In this document: positions 34,155 to 42,324 of the stretch, piece after piece
How the letters are laid out: each line of letters starts with the position of its first letter
Position numbering within the stretch: position 1 is the stretch's first letter
Source of the DNA: Bradyrhizobium sp. 164
Lineage (GTDB): Bacteria; Pseudomonadota; Alphaproteobacteria; Rhizobiales; Xanthobacteraceae
Direction: 5' to 3'
Assembly: GCF_023073715.1 (NCBI RefSeq)
Contig: NZ_JADPKA010000107.1
Location: 1 to 42,447 of the forward strand
Length of the DNA: 42,447 nucleotides
Notes under the pieces: generated by a model
The model's input: only the letters and a program-made list of their open reading frames with translations
The model's database searches: none
What the model was told of the DNA's origin: nothing
Translations under genes and position numbers: made by a program

Positions 34155-34544
34155 ATGGCGAAGTCTTCCAAGCTGGTTGCCGCCAGGCGCGGCAAGGTAT
34201 TGTTGGTCAGACGCCGGTCGGACGGCCTCTGGATGTTCCCGGGCGGGCGCAAGCGCGCGCGCGAATCCGAGAAGGACTGCCTGCGGCGGGAGATCAAGGA
34301 GGAGCTGCCCAAGCTGAAGCTCGGCCGGATCAGTCTCTGGAAGGAAGTGAAGGCCAGGAACAAGCGCTCCGGCCGCAAGATGAGCGACGCAATCTTCATC
34401 GCCAAGGACGCCAAGGGCAGGCTGGCGATTGGTGACAAGAAGGAGATCGACCGCGCCGCCTGGCAGAAGCCCCGCGGCATCCGCCTGACGCCGACCTCAC
34501 GCTACATCCGCGACCGCCTGTTTCCGAGAAAGTCGCGGCGGTGA
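34155..34544 (+). CDS. NUDIX hydrolase
   Basis: 129 residues from ATG 34155 (MAKSSKLVAARRGKVLLVRR); the frame opens at 34095. Nudix box GRKRARESEKDCLRREIKEE: G-x5-E-x7-RE-I-x-EE is present, but the usual Gly after the EE is replaced (LPK). Metal-binding Glu residues are intact. The family hydrolyses nucleoside diphosphate-linked compounds. The basic C-terminus (PRKSRR) is notable. It converges on the next gene, one base apart. Confidence 0.82.
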   Translation: MAKSSKLVAARRGKVLLVRRRSDGLWMFPGGRKRARESEKDCLRREIKEELPKLKLGRISLWKEVKARNKRSGRKMSDAIFIAKDAKGRLAIGDKKEIDRAAWQKPRGIRLTPTSRYIRDRLFPRKSRR

Positions 34545-34545
34545 G

Positions 34546-34830
34546 CTAATCCTCTCGCCCCGCAGGTCGTGTCCGCGCGGCGGATGACCTCGACCGGGCT
34601 GCTCGCGACTCCGGCGCAGCGAGCCTGATCACATCCGCCTCGCGTTGCTCCTTGCGAGCCTTGCGCGCATTGCGCATCGCGCGCTTGATGAAGGGGTGTT
34701 GGGAGTCCTCTGCGAAGAACAGCACCACCTCGCAGCTCGGACATTGCCTGGAATAGCCGTCCTGCAACCGGCCGGCGCGATCGCGAAACACATCCTTGCA
34801 GCGTGTGCACTGAATCTGGACGAAATTCAT
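34546..34830 (-). CDS. Small zinc-ribbon protein with basic tail
   Basis: 94 residues from ATG 34830. Cys pairs CTRC at 8-11 and CPSC at 30-33 form a ribbon; the C-terminal half is a Lys/Arg-rich helix (RNARKARKEQREADVIRL) followed by a low-complexity RSSAARTRPAG tail, suggestive of nucleic acid binding. Not recognised beyond this. Confidence 0.65.
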   Translation of the reverse strand: MNFVQIQCTRCKDVFRDRAGRLQDGYSRQCPSCEVVLFFAEDSQHPFIKRAMRNARKARKEQREADVIRLAAPESRAARSRSSAARTRPAGRED

Positions 34831-35021
34831 GCGCGATCAACTATTGAAAATGGATGTTCAGGTGATCTCAAAGGTCTGAAGAAAGCCTGAAGCGCCTTCG
34901 GGAGTCGGTCGACGGGCTTTGTCGCAGCCGATGCGGGTAAGTGGGCCGGTGCTCGCAGAATGCGCGCAGCCGTCATCGCGCCGCCGCAGCGGCCCCGACC
35001 GATCAATTGGCTCGATCAGCG

Positions 35022-35264
35022 CTATTGCTTGGCCGCCATAGTGTCCAGACAACGGTTGAGATAGGCGGTGCGATCCCTCGGCAGCACCTTCTCGAGATCC
35101 GCCTTCATCGCGCATTCGCGCTGCCGCAGCTGCTCGGCCCGGCGCTTCTCGGCCGCCTCCCGATATTCGGGGGCGACCTTGCTTGGGTCGACCAGCGCCT
35201 GTGAGCGTGCAGGAGCCGTCGCAAGCAGTGCGATGGCCGCAATGAAGAAAATGAATGGTTTCAA
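35022..35264 (-). CDS. Small secreted protein
   Basis: 80 residues, starting with TTG 35264 about seven bases after GGAGG. Signal peptide 1-22 (ending RSQA). The mature part has charged helices (YREAAEKRRAEQLRQRECAMKADLEKVLPRDRTAYLNRCLD) with two Cys and a recurring LPRDRTAYLNRCLD motif, PsiF-like. Function unknown; periplasmic. Confidence 0.65.
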   Translation of the reverse strand: MKPFIFFIAAIALLATAPARSQALVDPSKVAPEYREAAEKRRAEQLRQRECAMKADLEKVLPRDRTAYLNRCLDTMAAKQ

Positions 35265-35869
35265 AATGCGCCTCCGTAAAAGCGGGCATCCTAGCTCGCG
35301 CTGTGTGGGCGCTCAAATCCGAAGATGCGGTACTCCGATCCGGAGCAGTTGGGCGTTGAATGCACGGTCCGCGCCGATCGATATCTAGCCCGCCGCTTTG
35401 GAACGACTCCGCCTGCCGAGCGTAGAATCCAGGCTCTCGGCCCATCCCCAACCCCAAAAGCCCCGGGCCTGAGAGAAAACCTTTCCCCACAAAGGTTGGC
35501 GACCTCGGTTTCCCCGAGGTCGTTTGATTTGGATGCCGCAAGGGGTGTGAACCAGTTCACAAACGCCCGGCGGAATCGCTGCTATGAGGACGTCATTGCT
35601 TAACCGATTCATTTTGAACGAAACGCCCCAGCGTGGCTCCAAGCGCTGGGGTTTTTTCGTGCCTGCTGGATCCGTGGAGCGTTCTCCATCGCATTGACTT
35701 TCGCATCGAGAGCAGGGTCCGCATTTACGCGTCGGAACGGAGCCAGTTCCGATCTGCTGGGCGAACAACGGCCAAATTGCCGGGATCACGATGATGCCCC
35801 CGACGTTGCCCATGAGCGTGCGTTCGCGGGGCAAATCCCATATGCATAGCGGCAAGCAGCCGAATCGAG
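35265..35869. other. 605-base region with several hairpins and a terminator
   Basis: No frame is convincing as protein. On the plus strand hairpins follow one another: AACCTTT/AAAGGTT (35478-35497), CGACCTCGG/CCGAGGTCG (35500-35522, then TTTGATTT), TGTGAA/TTCACA (35546-35561), and a terminator at 35626-35657. The run suggests a structured non-coding RNA of about 150-200 nt, or leftover gene ends. Nothing else supported. Confidence 0.45.
35626..35657 (+). terminator. Rho-independent terminator of unassigned transcript
   Basis: CCCCAGCG (35626-35633), ten-base loop, CGCTGGGG (35644-35651), then TTTTTT (35652-35657). Confidence 0.85.
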
Positions 35870-38800
35870 ATGCGAGCGGCTCGCGTGCAGTTGCCGGCGG
35901 TTGACGATCAGAGACGGATTCAAGTGAGGCTTTCCAGAAACGCGCGGGCGACTAAAAAGTCGCCTAAGAAGAGCAAGCGGGCGCAGCGCGCAACGATCTC
36001 GTCTTCCTCGCCCCTCGGTATGATGGCTCTGCATCTGCTGGCACAATGGAAGCAGTCCGGACGCAGCGGTCTGGTTTTTCTTGCCGAGAGCGAGAACCGG
36101 GCGGAGCGGCTGGGCAGCGTCATCCACGCGCTCGACCCTTCCTGCGAGGTGCTGGTGTTTCCGCGATTGAACACCTTGCCGTTCGATCAGTTGGAGCCGT
36201 CCCACGAACTCGCGGGGCGCAGAGCCTCGGTCCTGAGGCGCCTCGCAAGATCCAAGAAGCCGCTCTTTCTGGTTTCAACGGCGGAAGCCGTGATGGAGCG
36301 CCTGCCGCCGCCGGCTAACCTGTCGCGCTTGAGCGTGAGCTTGAAGGTGGGCGGCGCGTTTTCCGAGCAGGACCTCGAGGCGCGCCTCCAATCCCTGGGA
36401 TACGATCTCGAGGACGAGCCCGACTATCCGGGCGGGGCGCTGTTTCACGGCCAGACCTTCGAGATATTTCCCGCAGGCGCGCTGGGACCATTCCGGATCG
36501 AGCATTCGGATCGCGCGATCAGGCGGATCGTGGCGTTCGATCCGAAAGAGCACGACATCATATTCGAGACCAGCGAACTTCTGGTCGATCCCATGTCGGA
36601 GCGCCTTGGCTTTGCCGGCAAGCGCGGCAAGCGCGCGAGCCTGTTCGACTATTGCGGGCGTGCCAAATGGATCGCCGATGCAGGGGTCCCATTGCACGCC
36701 GGCGCCTGGCTGAGCACGATCGAGGAAGCCGCGCCACGTGCGGAGCGGGAGCGCGAATATCTGGGCCGAGGTGACTGGAAACGGCTCGCCAAGGGCATGA
36801 AGGTGTTGCCGCGGGCGGCGCCGTTCCAGACCACGCCGGAGTTTTCGAAGCTGACATCCGCAAGGAAAGCACTTCGGGCCTTCGTCGAGGAAACGCGGCG
36901 GGCCGGTTCGCGCCTGATCCTCGTCGCCGCGCAGGAGGACGATCTACGCGTGATGGAGCGGATGAGCGGCGTCAGGGCGCAGCGCTGCGAGGACTGGGAC
37001 GAGGCGACGAGTGGGCGCAACGGCGAGACGGCGCTGCTGGCCGATCTCGATGCCGGCTTCGTCCTGCCGGGGAAAAAGCCTCTTGCCGTCGTCACGGCAT
37101 CCGACGTGCTCGGCAGCCGGGCGCATCATCCCCAGCCGATGGCACGCGCCTGGAGTGCAGCCTTCGATCATCCGGACGTGCCGGAGCAGGGCACGGTGGT
37201 CGTCCATCTCCAGCGTGGCCTTGCCGTGCTCGATGGCTTGCAGACGGTGAACACGGGCGGTGGCGCAATGCGAGAGATGATCCGCCTCAAGTTCGCGGGC
37301 GACAATGCGGTGCTCGTACCGCCGCCCGATCTCGCTTTGATGTGGCCTTACGCAACCGAACTCGGCAAGCTGGCGCTCGACAAGGCCGATGGCAGCACGT
37401 GGTGGGCGCGCCGCACCGAGGCCGAGCGCGAAATCCAGCTTGCAGGCAAGGTGCTGGCCAAGCACATCAGCCAGCGCCGCCGGCGGCGCGCCGAAAAGCT
37501 GGTTCCGCCGGGATCGGCCTACGAGAAATTCGTGGCGCGCTTCCCGTATTTCACCACGAGCGACCAGGCCAAGGCGATCGCCGACGTGCTGGACGATCTC
37601 GCGTCCGGTCACCCGATGGACCGTGTGATCTGCGGCGATGTCGGCTTTGGCAAGACCGAGGTGGCGCTGCGCGCGGCGGCCGCCGTGGTGCTGTCGGGCA
37701 AGCAAGTGGCGATCGCGGTGCCGACGACGGTGCTGGCCCGGCAGCATGTCGCGACGTTCCAGAAGCGCTTTGCCCCGTTCGGCATCGAGGTCGGCAACCT
37801 GTCGCGCGCGACGTCAGGCGCTGAGCTGCGCGAGACCAGGGAGGGACTGCGCAGCGGCCGGATCAAGGTCGTGATCGGCACGCAGGCGCTCACCGGCAAG
37901 GACGTGAAGTTCGATGATCTCGGCCTCGTCATCATCGACGAGGAGCAGCATTTTGGTGCCGCCGAAAAAGCAAAGCTCTCCGGCCTCGCCAAGAATGTAC
38001 ATGTGCTCATGATGAGCGCGACGCCGATCCCGCGGACGCTGGCCGCCGGTCTTGCCGGTTTTCGCGATCTCAGCGTGATCGCTTCGCCACCGGTTCATCG
38101 GCTGCCGGTCGCAACCAGAATCGCACCGCTGTCGGATGCTGCCATCGCCAACGCATTGCTGCGCGAGCAGCGGCGCCACGGCCAGAGCTTTCTGATCTGT
38201 CCGCGCATTCAGGATCTCGATCCCATGCTGGCGCGGGTGCAGGCGGTGGCGCCGGACCTCCGCATCGTGTGTCTGCACGGCAGGCTGGCGGCCGACGAGA
38301 TCGACGACCGCATGATGAGCTTCGTCGAGGGCAGGGCCGACGTCCTGCTCGCGACCAACATCGTCGAGAGCGGCCTCGACATTCCCCGTGCGAACACCAT
38401 CGTGGTGTGCTGGCCGGAGAAGTTCGGCCTTGCGCAGCTGCACCAGCTGCGCGGGCGGGTCGGCCGCAGCGGCATCCGCGCCTTCGCCCATTTGCTGACG
38501 GAGACGGAGTCCGGGCAATCCGAGAAGCGCCTGGCAGTGCTCGAGGAGTTCAGTCGGCCCGGCGCCGGCTTTGCCATCAGCGAGCGCGACCTCGATCTGC
38601 GAGGCGCGGGAGACCTGTTCTCGGAGCAGCAATCCGGCCACGTGCAGGTGTTCGGGCCCGTGCTCTACAGTCACCTGCTGAAAATGGCCTCGGAGAAGGT
38701 CGACGAGGGGCGGGCCCCGGTGTGGGTGCCCGACCTCAATTTGCCGGTCGGGGACATGCTTCCCGACAGCTACGTGCAGTCCGAGCCGGTGCGGCTCGAG

Positions 38801-39127
38801 CTCTACGCGCGTGCAGCACGATGCAATGACGAAGACGACCTCGACGACCTCGAGGAGGAAACGTCGCGCCGCTTCGGCCCCTTGCCGAATGTCGCGCGCG
38901 ACTTCTTCGGCGCAGCTCGGCTCAGGATCGAATGCAAGCGCAGAGGCATCATCCGCCTCGACGTCGGCCCCGGGGCGGTCGCCGCGACATTCCTGCCCGG
39001 GCGCTTGCGGAAGTCGCGGGGAAAGTCGCTGCAGCGCGACGGCGATCGCGTCGTCTATTACAGCCCGATGCGCGATGCGCCATTCGAGCGGGTTGAGGAG
39101 TTGTTCGAGGTGCTGGACGAGGGGTAA
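35870..39127 (+). CDS. Mfd/TRCF-like helicase, divergent paralogue
   Basis: 1085 residues from ATG 35870; GTG 35924 is an alternative start, since the basic tail before it is not conserved in type. Domain order is that of transcription-repair coupling factor: UvrB-like N-terminus (about 50-300), a CarD-like RNA polymerase-interacting segment (GTVVVHLQRGLAVLDGLQT), DEAD helicase with Walker A GDVGFGKT at 589-596 and DEEQ at 690-693, MSATPIPRTLAAGLAGFRDLS, helicase C with ATNIVESGLDIPRANT and QLHQLRGRVGRS, and a TRCF-C region with LPDSYVQSEPVRLELYARA. It differs from canonical Mfd at many otherwise fixed places (HFGAAEKAKL for RFGVxHKExL). Bradyrhizobium probably has a true Mfd elsewhere; the role here may be in transcription or stress. 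Confidence 0.9.
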   Translation: MRAARVQLPAVDDQRRIQVRLSRNARATKKSPKKSKRAQRATISSSSPLGMMALHLLAQWKQSGRSGLVFLAESENRAERLGSVIHALDPSCEVLVFPRLNTLPFDQLEPSHELAGRRASVLRRLARSKKPLFLVSTAEAVMERLPPPANLSRLSVSLKVGGAFSEQDLEARLQSLGYDLEDEPDYPGGALFHGQTFEIFPAGALGPFRIEHSDRAIRRIVAFDPKEHDIIFETSELLVDPMSERLGFAGKRGKRASLFDYCGRAKWIADAGVPLHAGAWLSTIEEAAPRAEREREYLGRGDWKRLAKGMKVLPRAAPFQTTPEFSKLTSARKALRAFVEETRRAGSRLILVAAQEDDLRVMERMSGVRAQRCEDWDEATSGRNGETALLADLDAGFVLPGKKPLAVVTASDVLGSRAHHPQPMARAWSAAFDHPDVPEQGTVVVHLQRGLAVLDGLQTVNTGGGAMREMIRLKFAGDNAVLVPPPDLALMWPYATELGKLALDKADGSTWWARRTEAEREIQLAGKVLAKHISQRRRRRAEKLVPPGSAYEKFVARFPYFTTSDQAKAIADVLDDLASGHPMDRVICGDVGFGKTEVALRAAAAVVLSGKQVAIAVPTTVLARQHVATFQKRFAPFGIEVGNLSRATSGAELRETREGLRSGRIKVVIGTQALTGKDVKFDDLGLVIIDEEQHFGAAEKAKLSGLAKNVHVLMMSATPIPRTLAAGLAGFRDLSVIASPPVHRLPVATRIAPLSDAAIANALLREQRRHGQSFLICPRIQDLDPMLARVQAVAPDLRIVCLHGRLAADEIDDRMMSFVEGRADVLLATNIVESGLDIPRANTIVVCWPEKFGLAQLHQLRGRVGRSGIRAFAHLLTETESGQSEKRLAVLEEFSRPGAGFAISERDLDLRGAGDLFSEQQSGHVQVFGPVLYSHLLKMASEKVDEGRAPVWVPDLNLPVGDMLPDSYVQSEPVRLELYARAARCNDEDDLDDLEEETSRRFGPLPNVARDFFGAARLRIECKRRGIIRLDVGPGAVAATFLPGRLRKSRGKSLQRDGDRVVYYSPMRDAPFERVEELFEVLDEG

Positions 39128-39591
39128 GGGCGCTTGCGCCTTCGTCAGCACGGGCACCGGAAGCAGGGCAGGCACGCGGTCTGTCGGCGTCGTCCTTCGA
39201 CCGCAGCTTGACGTCATCTTCAGCGGTACCCGAGCAGAGTTGCTGGATGAAGGTTGAGGCGCTGCCAAAACTGCGAAAACAACCCCATGCACAGTAGCTA
39301 AGTGCCGCCGGCACAACGTCTTCTGCATTGGACGCAAAGGTCATTTGACGCGTCGGGCAAAACAGTGGCATTCTGCCATCTTCGGAAAATCCGCCGCGAA
39401 GCACTTTGGTCATTCCTCGCACACACCCCGTATTCAGCCGGAGTGGCTGAGCCTGTCAGCCGCCCAAGCCGCTAACGTGGAATTAATCCGAAAAGCCCAC
39501 AATTTTAGGCACTTGTGTATGGGTGCTGCGTAAAGGAGGCGTCGCGAGGACGTTCCGGGAGCGGCTTCCTTTTGCTCGCTCATTGGGGTCA
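39128..39591. other. Intergenic region without convincing gene
   Basis: About 460 bases. The open frames present are Ser/Arg/Cys-rich and non-specific. AAAGGAGG at 39533-39540 looks like a ribosome-binding site but no start codon follows at suitable distance. A segment near 39340-39375 (CATTTGACGCGTCGGGCAAAACAGTGGCATTCTG as separate pieces) is of a type I have the impression recurs between Bradyrhizobium genes. Confidence 0.35.
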
Positions 39592-40245
39592 ATGCACGTG
39601 ACCATGACTTTCGAAACGCAAGGCTTCGTCGAAGAGCTCGACCCTGCAGCACTGGCAGCGGCAGTCGCCGCACCCGCAGTCCCAGAAGCTCCAGGGCCGG
39701 TCAAGCGGTCCAGCCGCAAGTCGGTCCTGGCACTGTCGGTGTGTGCCTTGGCCAACGGCGCGGCCGCCATCTATACGTTGCCCTCTGAGTTTCCGTCGCT
39801 GAATGTCGGCAGCTTGGCTGAACTGCTTCCGCGCCAGGAAGCTTCGGCGCCAAAAGCCGATTCGGTTGTCGCTGCTCTGAAGGACATTCAATCGGCCCAA
39901 CAGCTACAGACTGCCTTGCTGAAGGAGAACAATGATTCCGTGCAGCAAAATGCAGCTTTGCTGCAGCAGGATTCGATGGTGCTGCTTTCTCTGCGACAGA
40001 GCATCACGGACGAACGGGTCGATGTGAGGAAGATATCTTCGCAGCTTTCCACGCTGATCGCGAAGGTCGACTCGCTGCAAAGTGCAATGATATCGGACAT
40101 AACCTCCTCCATTCCAAGAGGGCACGCCCGCAATCGACTGGCGATGCGCAAACGGATGGTTCGGGAAGCGAAGCCTGTCGGGCCTGTTTCGGTTGGAGGA
40201 GCTCCGCTGAGTACGCCGGCCACGCCGCCGGCTCCGGAAAGCTGA
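39592..40245 (+). CDS. Single-pass membrane protein with coiled coil
   Basis: 217 residues from ATG 39592 (MHVTMTFETQ); the frame opens with GTG 39523. One transmembrane segment at about 45-65 (SVLALSVCALANGAAAIYTL). Then a long coiled coil about 90-165 (SVVAALKDIQSAQQLQTALLKENNDSVQQNAALLQQDSMVLLSLRQ and RKISSQLSTLIAKVDSLQSAM in pieces), then a basic stretch (RNRLAMRKRMVREAK) and Pro-rich tail. A similar plan occurs in many Bradyrhizobium hypothetical proteins. Function unknown. Confidence 0.7.
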   Translation: MHVTMTFETQGFVEELDPAALAAAVAAPAVPEAPGPVKRSSRKSVLALSVCALANGAAAIYTLPSEFPSLNVGSLAELLPRQEASAPKADSVVAALKDIQSAQQLQTALLKENNDSVQQNAALLQQDSMVLLSLRQSITDERVDVRKISSQLSTLIAKVDSLQSAMISDITSSIPRGHARNRLAMRKRMVREAKPVGPVSVGGAPLSTPATPPAPES

Positions 40246-40637
40246 AGCATTTTATTCAGCAACCTGAGCGGCGAACGCAGGGTGCTTTGGGTCTTGGGTG
40301 GCTCACCCTCTGACTTCTTCTGAAATTGGATATTGCACTTCTTTGCGATTGGAGCGCGAGCGGTGGCTAGCGCAACAGCCATCAGTTGCTTGACCTCGAC
40401 CTCCAGCCGTATTCCTGATGCGGAATGGTGGCGGTGATGTCGGCCTCTTTGTCCGCTGAGAGGCGCCAGGCTGCCACCCCGAAGCACAAGGTCAAAATCA
40501 GGGCTGTCGCAAGCAGAAGCATCGAGACGAAATGGCTCACGCGCGTCCACCACAGTTTGAAACTACAGAGAGCGAACACGAGACACCGATTCGGAAAATA
40601 CAGACGCGCTGACCTAAAGCCTGGTTTCCACAGCTAG
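40246..40637. other. Spacer holding one weak minus-strand frame
   Basis: 392 bases between a membrane-protein gene and a 53-codon gene. The only frame with an organised pattern is that at 40382-40525 on the minus strand. No terminators or repeats seen. Confidence 0.4.
40382..40525 (-). CDS. Possible short single-pass membrane protein
   Basis: 47 residues from ATG 40525, with a GTG at 40579 also in frame (65 residues). MLLLATALILTLCFGVAAW is a good transmembrane segment, followed by a polar tail. No ribosome-binding site was identified. Could be a chance frame. Confidence 0.3.
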   Translation of the reverse strand, partial: SMLLLATALILTLCFGVAAWRLSADKEADITATIPHQEYGWRSRSSN

Positions 40638-40799
40638 TCATACCGGGCCAAAGGCGCTCACGATCCCGATCGTGATCGGGACCAACGCGACGATTGTCCA
40701 TAAGGCGGGCGAGCTGGAGGATAGGCCGGCGAAAAAGATCAAGAGACCGAAGCCAACGAGGGCCGCCGAGATAGCATAGGCGAGTGCTTTTTCCATCAT
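40638..40799 (-). CDS. 53-residue membrane protein
   Basis: Found by hand on the minus strand. Tandem ATG ATG at 40799 and 40796; reads MMEKALAYAISAALVGFGLL then IFFAGLSSSS, PALWTIVALVPITIGIVSAF and GPV. Two transmembrane helices separated by a short Ser-rich turn. Composition (Ala/Leu/Ile/Gly, no frame breaks) and the two-helix plan argue for a real protein, and I have the impression of similar short proteins in Bradyrhizobium. Function unknown. Confidence 0.6.
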   Translation of the reverse strand: MMEKALAYAISAALVGFGLLIFFAGLSSSSPALWTIVALVPITIGIVSAFGPV

Positions 40800-41057
40800 T
40801 CGATCCACAAGGAATACGGGATGGATTGCGCCTCTAGGACTCGTTGCCGGTCGAAACGTTCCTATGCCCGAATATCTGGATCAAGCGGTGCATCAGCATC
40901 TTTGATCCGTTGACGGGACGCATTGGCAGGTCAGCCGCCGACAGGGATGCTCGTCCTCCGCGGCTGACCCGCGAGATGTGGGCCTTGGAAAGCCCTCGAT
41001 CAAAGCAACCATCTTCGAAACGTCAGAGAATTTGATCCGGAGTCCACCCGTGCGATT

Positions 41058-41427
41058 TTGTCCGGTCTCGCTATCCAACAGCGGGAGCGCGCAAGGGCCC
41101 TCAGCGACATCGCCAGACTCAGGAAAGAGGCATCCGCCGAGATCGAACGGTTGATCGCCTTCCTGGACGCCTCCGATCCCTATGTCGTGACCGAGCTTGA
41201 GCAAGGGGTTGATGATGGGCCCTGCGATACCGACGAATTGGAGGTCAGCGAGGGGGATGACGAGGACGTCCCTTGGAAGCCTCGACCACCACCACAGCCA
41301 AGAGCAATGGGCGGGCGGCGGTAGCACCGACCTGGAGGAAGACCCTACCGAGTCCGGGATTGCTGACTGGGAGGGTTTGCTAGAGCAGATTGGTATGCGG
41401 GATTGGACCGGGACGGTGATGGCATGA
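41058..41427 (+). pseudogene. Frameshifted Bradyrhizobium-type hypothetical gene
   Basis: The first frame (TTG 41058) reads RLRKEASAEIERLIAFLDAS and ELEQGVDDGPCDTDELEVSEGDDED, then runs into a Pro-rich false tail. The downstream frame, +1 from about 41262, reads SLGSLDHHHSQEQWAGGGST then DLEEDPTESGIADWEGLLEQ, stopping at 41427. Joined, these match a family of acidic Bradyrhizobium proteins I recall, with a 'DDEPSLGSLD...Q(E/-)RW' hinge and a 'D(P/L)AESGIADWEGLLEQ' tail. The join is DED then SLGSLD, so loss of about five bases (or a net +1) at the hinge explains the break. No catalytic domain is known. Confidence 0.65.
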
Positions 41428-41479
41428 AACCAGCATGGAGGCGTGGCACCGCCGGCAAGCAGTCGGCCTGGCAAGCTAG

Positions 41480-41614
41480 GTGCCGGAAAACGTTGATAAC
41501 GCTCGGCTGGTGCTTCAGGCGGTGCAAGAGCTGGTAGAGACCTTCCTGATGCAGGAACCAGCCGCGCCACTACCCGCGAATGTGGTCTCTCTGCGGGATC
41601 TTCCCTGCGCTTAG
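41480..41614 (+). CDS. Possible 44-residue protein
   Basis: GTG 41480 to TAG 41614: PENVDNARLVLQAVQELVET then FLMQEPAAPLPANVVSLRDL and PCA. A single amphipathic helix and a Pro-rich tail. No ribosome-binding site stands out. It may be a fragment of an eroded gene next to the pseudogene. Confidence 0.3.
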   Translation: MPENVDNARLVLQAVQELVETFLMQEPAAPLPANVVSLRDLPCA

Positions 41615-41704
41615 GCGGGCGGTAGTCTCAAAAAGATACGCCGCCGGGCTCGAAATACATTGTCCCGGCGGCGCCCTGTTTCAAACTGGGTCCAGCAATC
41701 CCAG

Positions 41705-41944
41705 TCATCCGAATATGAGCAATGCTTGTGCCAAGAGGCCCGCCGGAGCTTCCGCGTGACTCGGGGTCTGACGGCACGTCGTTAAAACAAACGCTGCCGT
41801 GCTGCAGTGCCACTCGCTACCAAGTGCACCACTTGAGACGGGATGCGGAGCTGCCATGGCGAACAGAAGAGTCGCGCCGGCGAAGGAATTTACGATCACC
41901 AGCGTGCGCGCTTTACGAGACAAGGCATTGATGAAAGCTGACAT
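41705..41944 (-). CDS. Small exported hypothetical protein
   Basis: 79 residues from ATG 41944 (MSAFINALSRKARTLVIVNS); a longer frame opens 70 codons upstream with Arg/Ser-rich, unlikely sequence. A basic start, a hydrophobic stretch (TLVIVNSFAGATLLFAMAA), then SSGALGSEWHCSTAAFVLTTCRQT with two Cys. I have the impression of a short protein common in Bradyrhizobium, unassigned. Confidence 0.5.
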   Translation of the reverse strand: MSAFINALSRKARTLVIVNSFAGATLLFAMAAPHPVSSGALGSEWHCSTAAFVLTTCRQTPSHAEAPAGLLAQALLIFG

Positions 41945-42186
41945 AGCCGAATCCCCATTGGTCCATTGGGAGAGGCTAGGCCGGGTTTGTTTCTGGATGG
42001 CTTCGCGGCGCTGAAAAATGGTTTCGTCGCGGGAATAGGCGGGAATAAGTGGCAAGGTCAAGAATGGTCTCATTTGGTCACTGCAGTCACTCCTTGACCC
42101 CCGACTGCTGGGAATGTTTAGGGAAATGGCGACTTCAGCGCGCCCACCGCGCATTGGGAGTCAATCTCGGTAGACGGGATGCGCCT

Positions 42187-42324
42187 ATGACCGCCGCTCA
42201 GCCTGCCGACGTCAGGTGCCCCAAGTGCAAGCAGCCGACCCGGCTTGTGGAGCGGCTTTGGCGCCTCGAAACCTCCAGCTACGTCCGCGTTTTCAAATGC
42301 CAGTGCGGGGACTGGGACGATTAG
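42187..42324 (+). CDS. 45-residue zinc-ribbon protein
   Basis: ATG 42187 to the stop at 42324. CPKCKQPTRLVERLWRLET then SSYVRVFKCQCGDWDD: Cys pairs CPKC and CQC form a zinc ribbon. Shorter than most gene finders accept. The N-terminal extension to 42049 in the same frame looks non-coding. Confidence 0.55.
   Translation: MTAAQPADVRCPKCKQPTRLVERLWRLETSSYVRVFKCQCGDWDD

Noticed and set aside
37814..39337. 507-codon antisense frame over the Mfd-like gene
   Set aside because: The true gene on the plus strand shows full helicase motifs; the antisense product has no motif.
39340..39375. Possible copy of an intergenic GC-rich motif around CGTCGGGCAAAAC
   Set aside because: Impression of recurrence only; no second copy is in the window so it cannot be supported.
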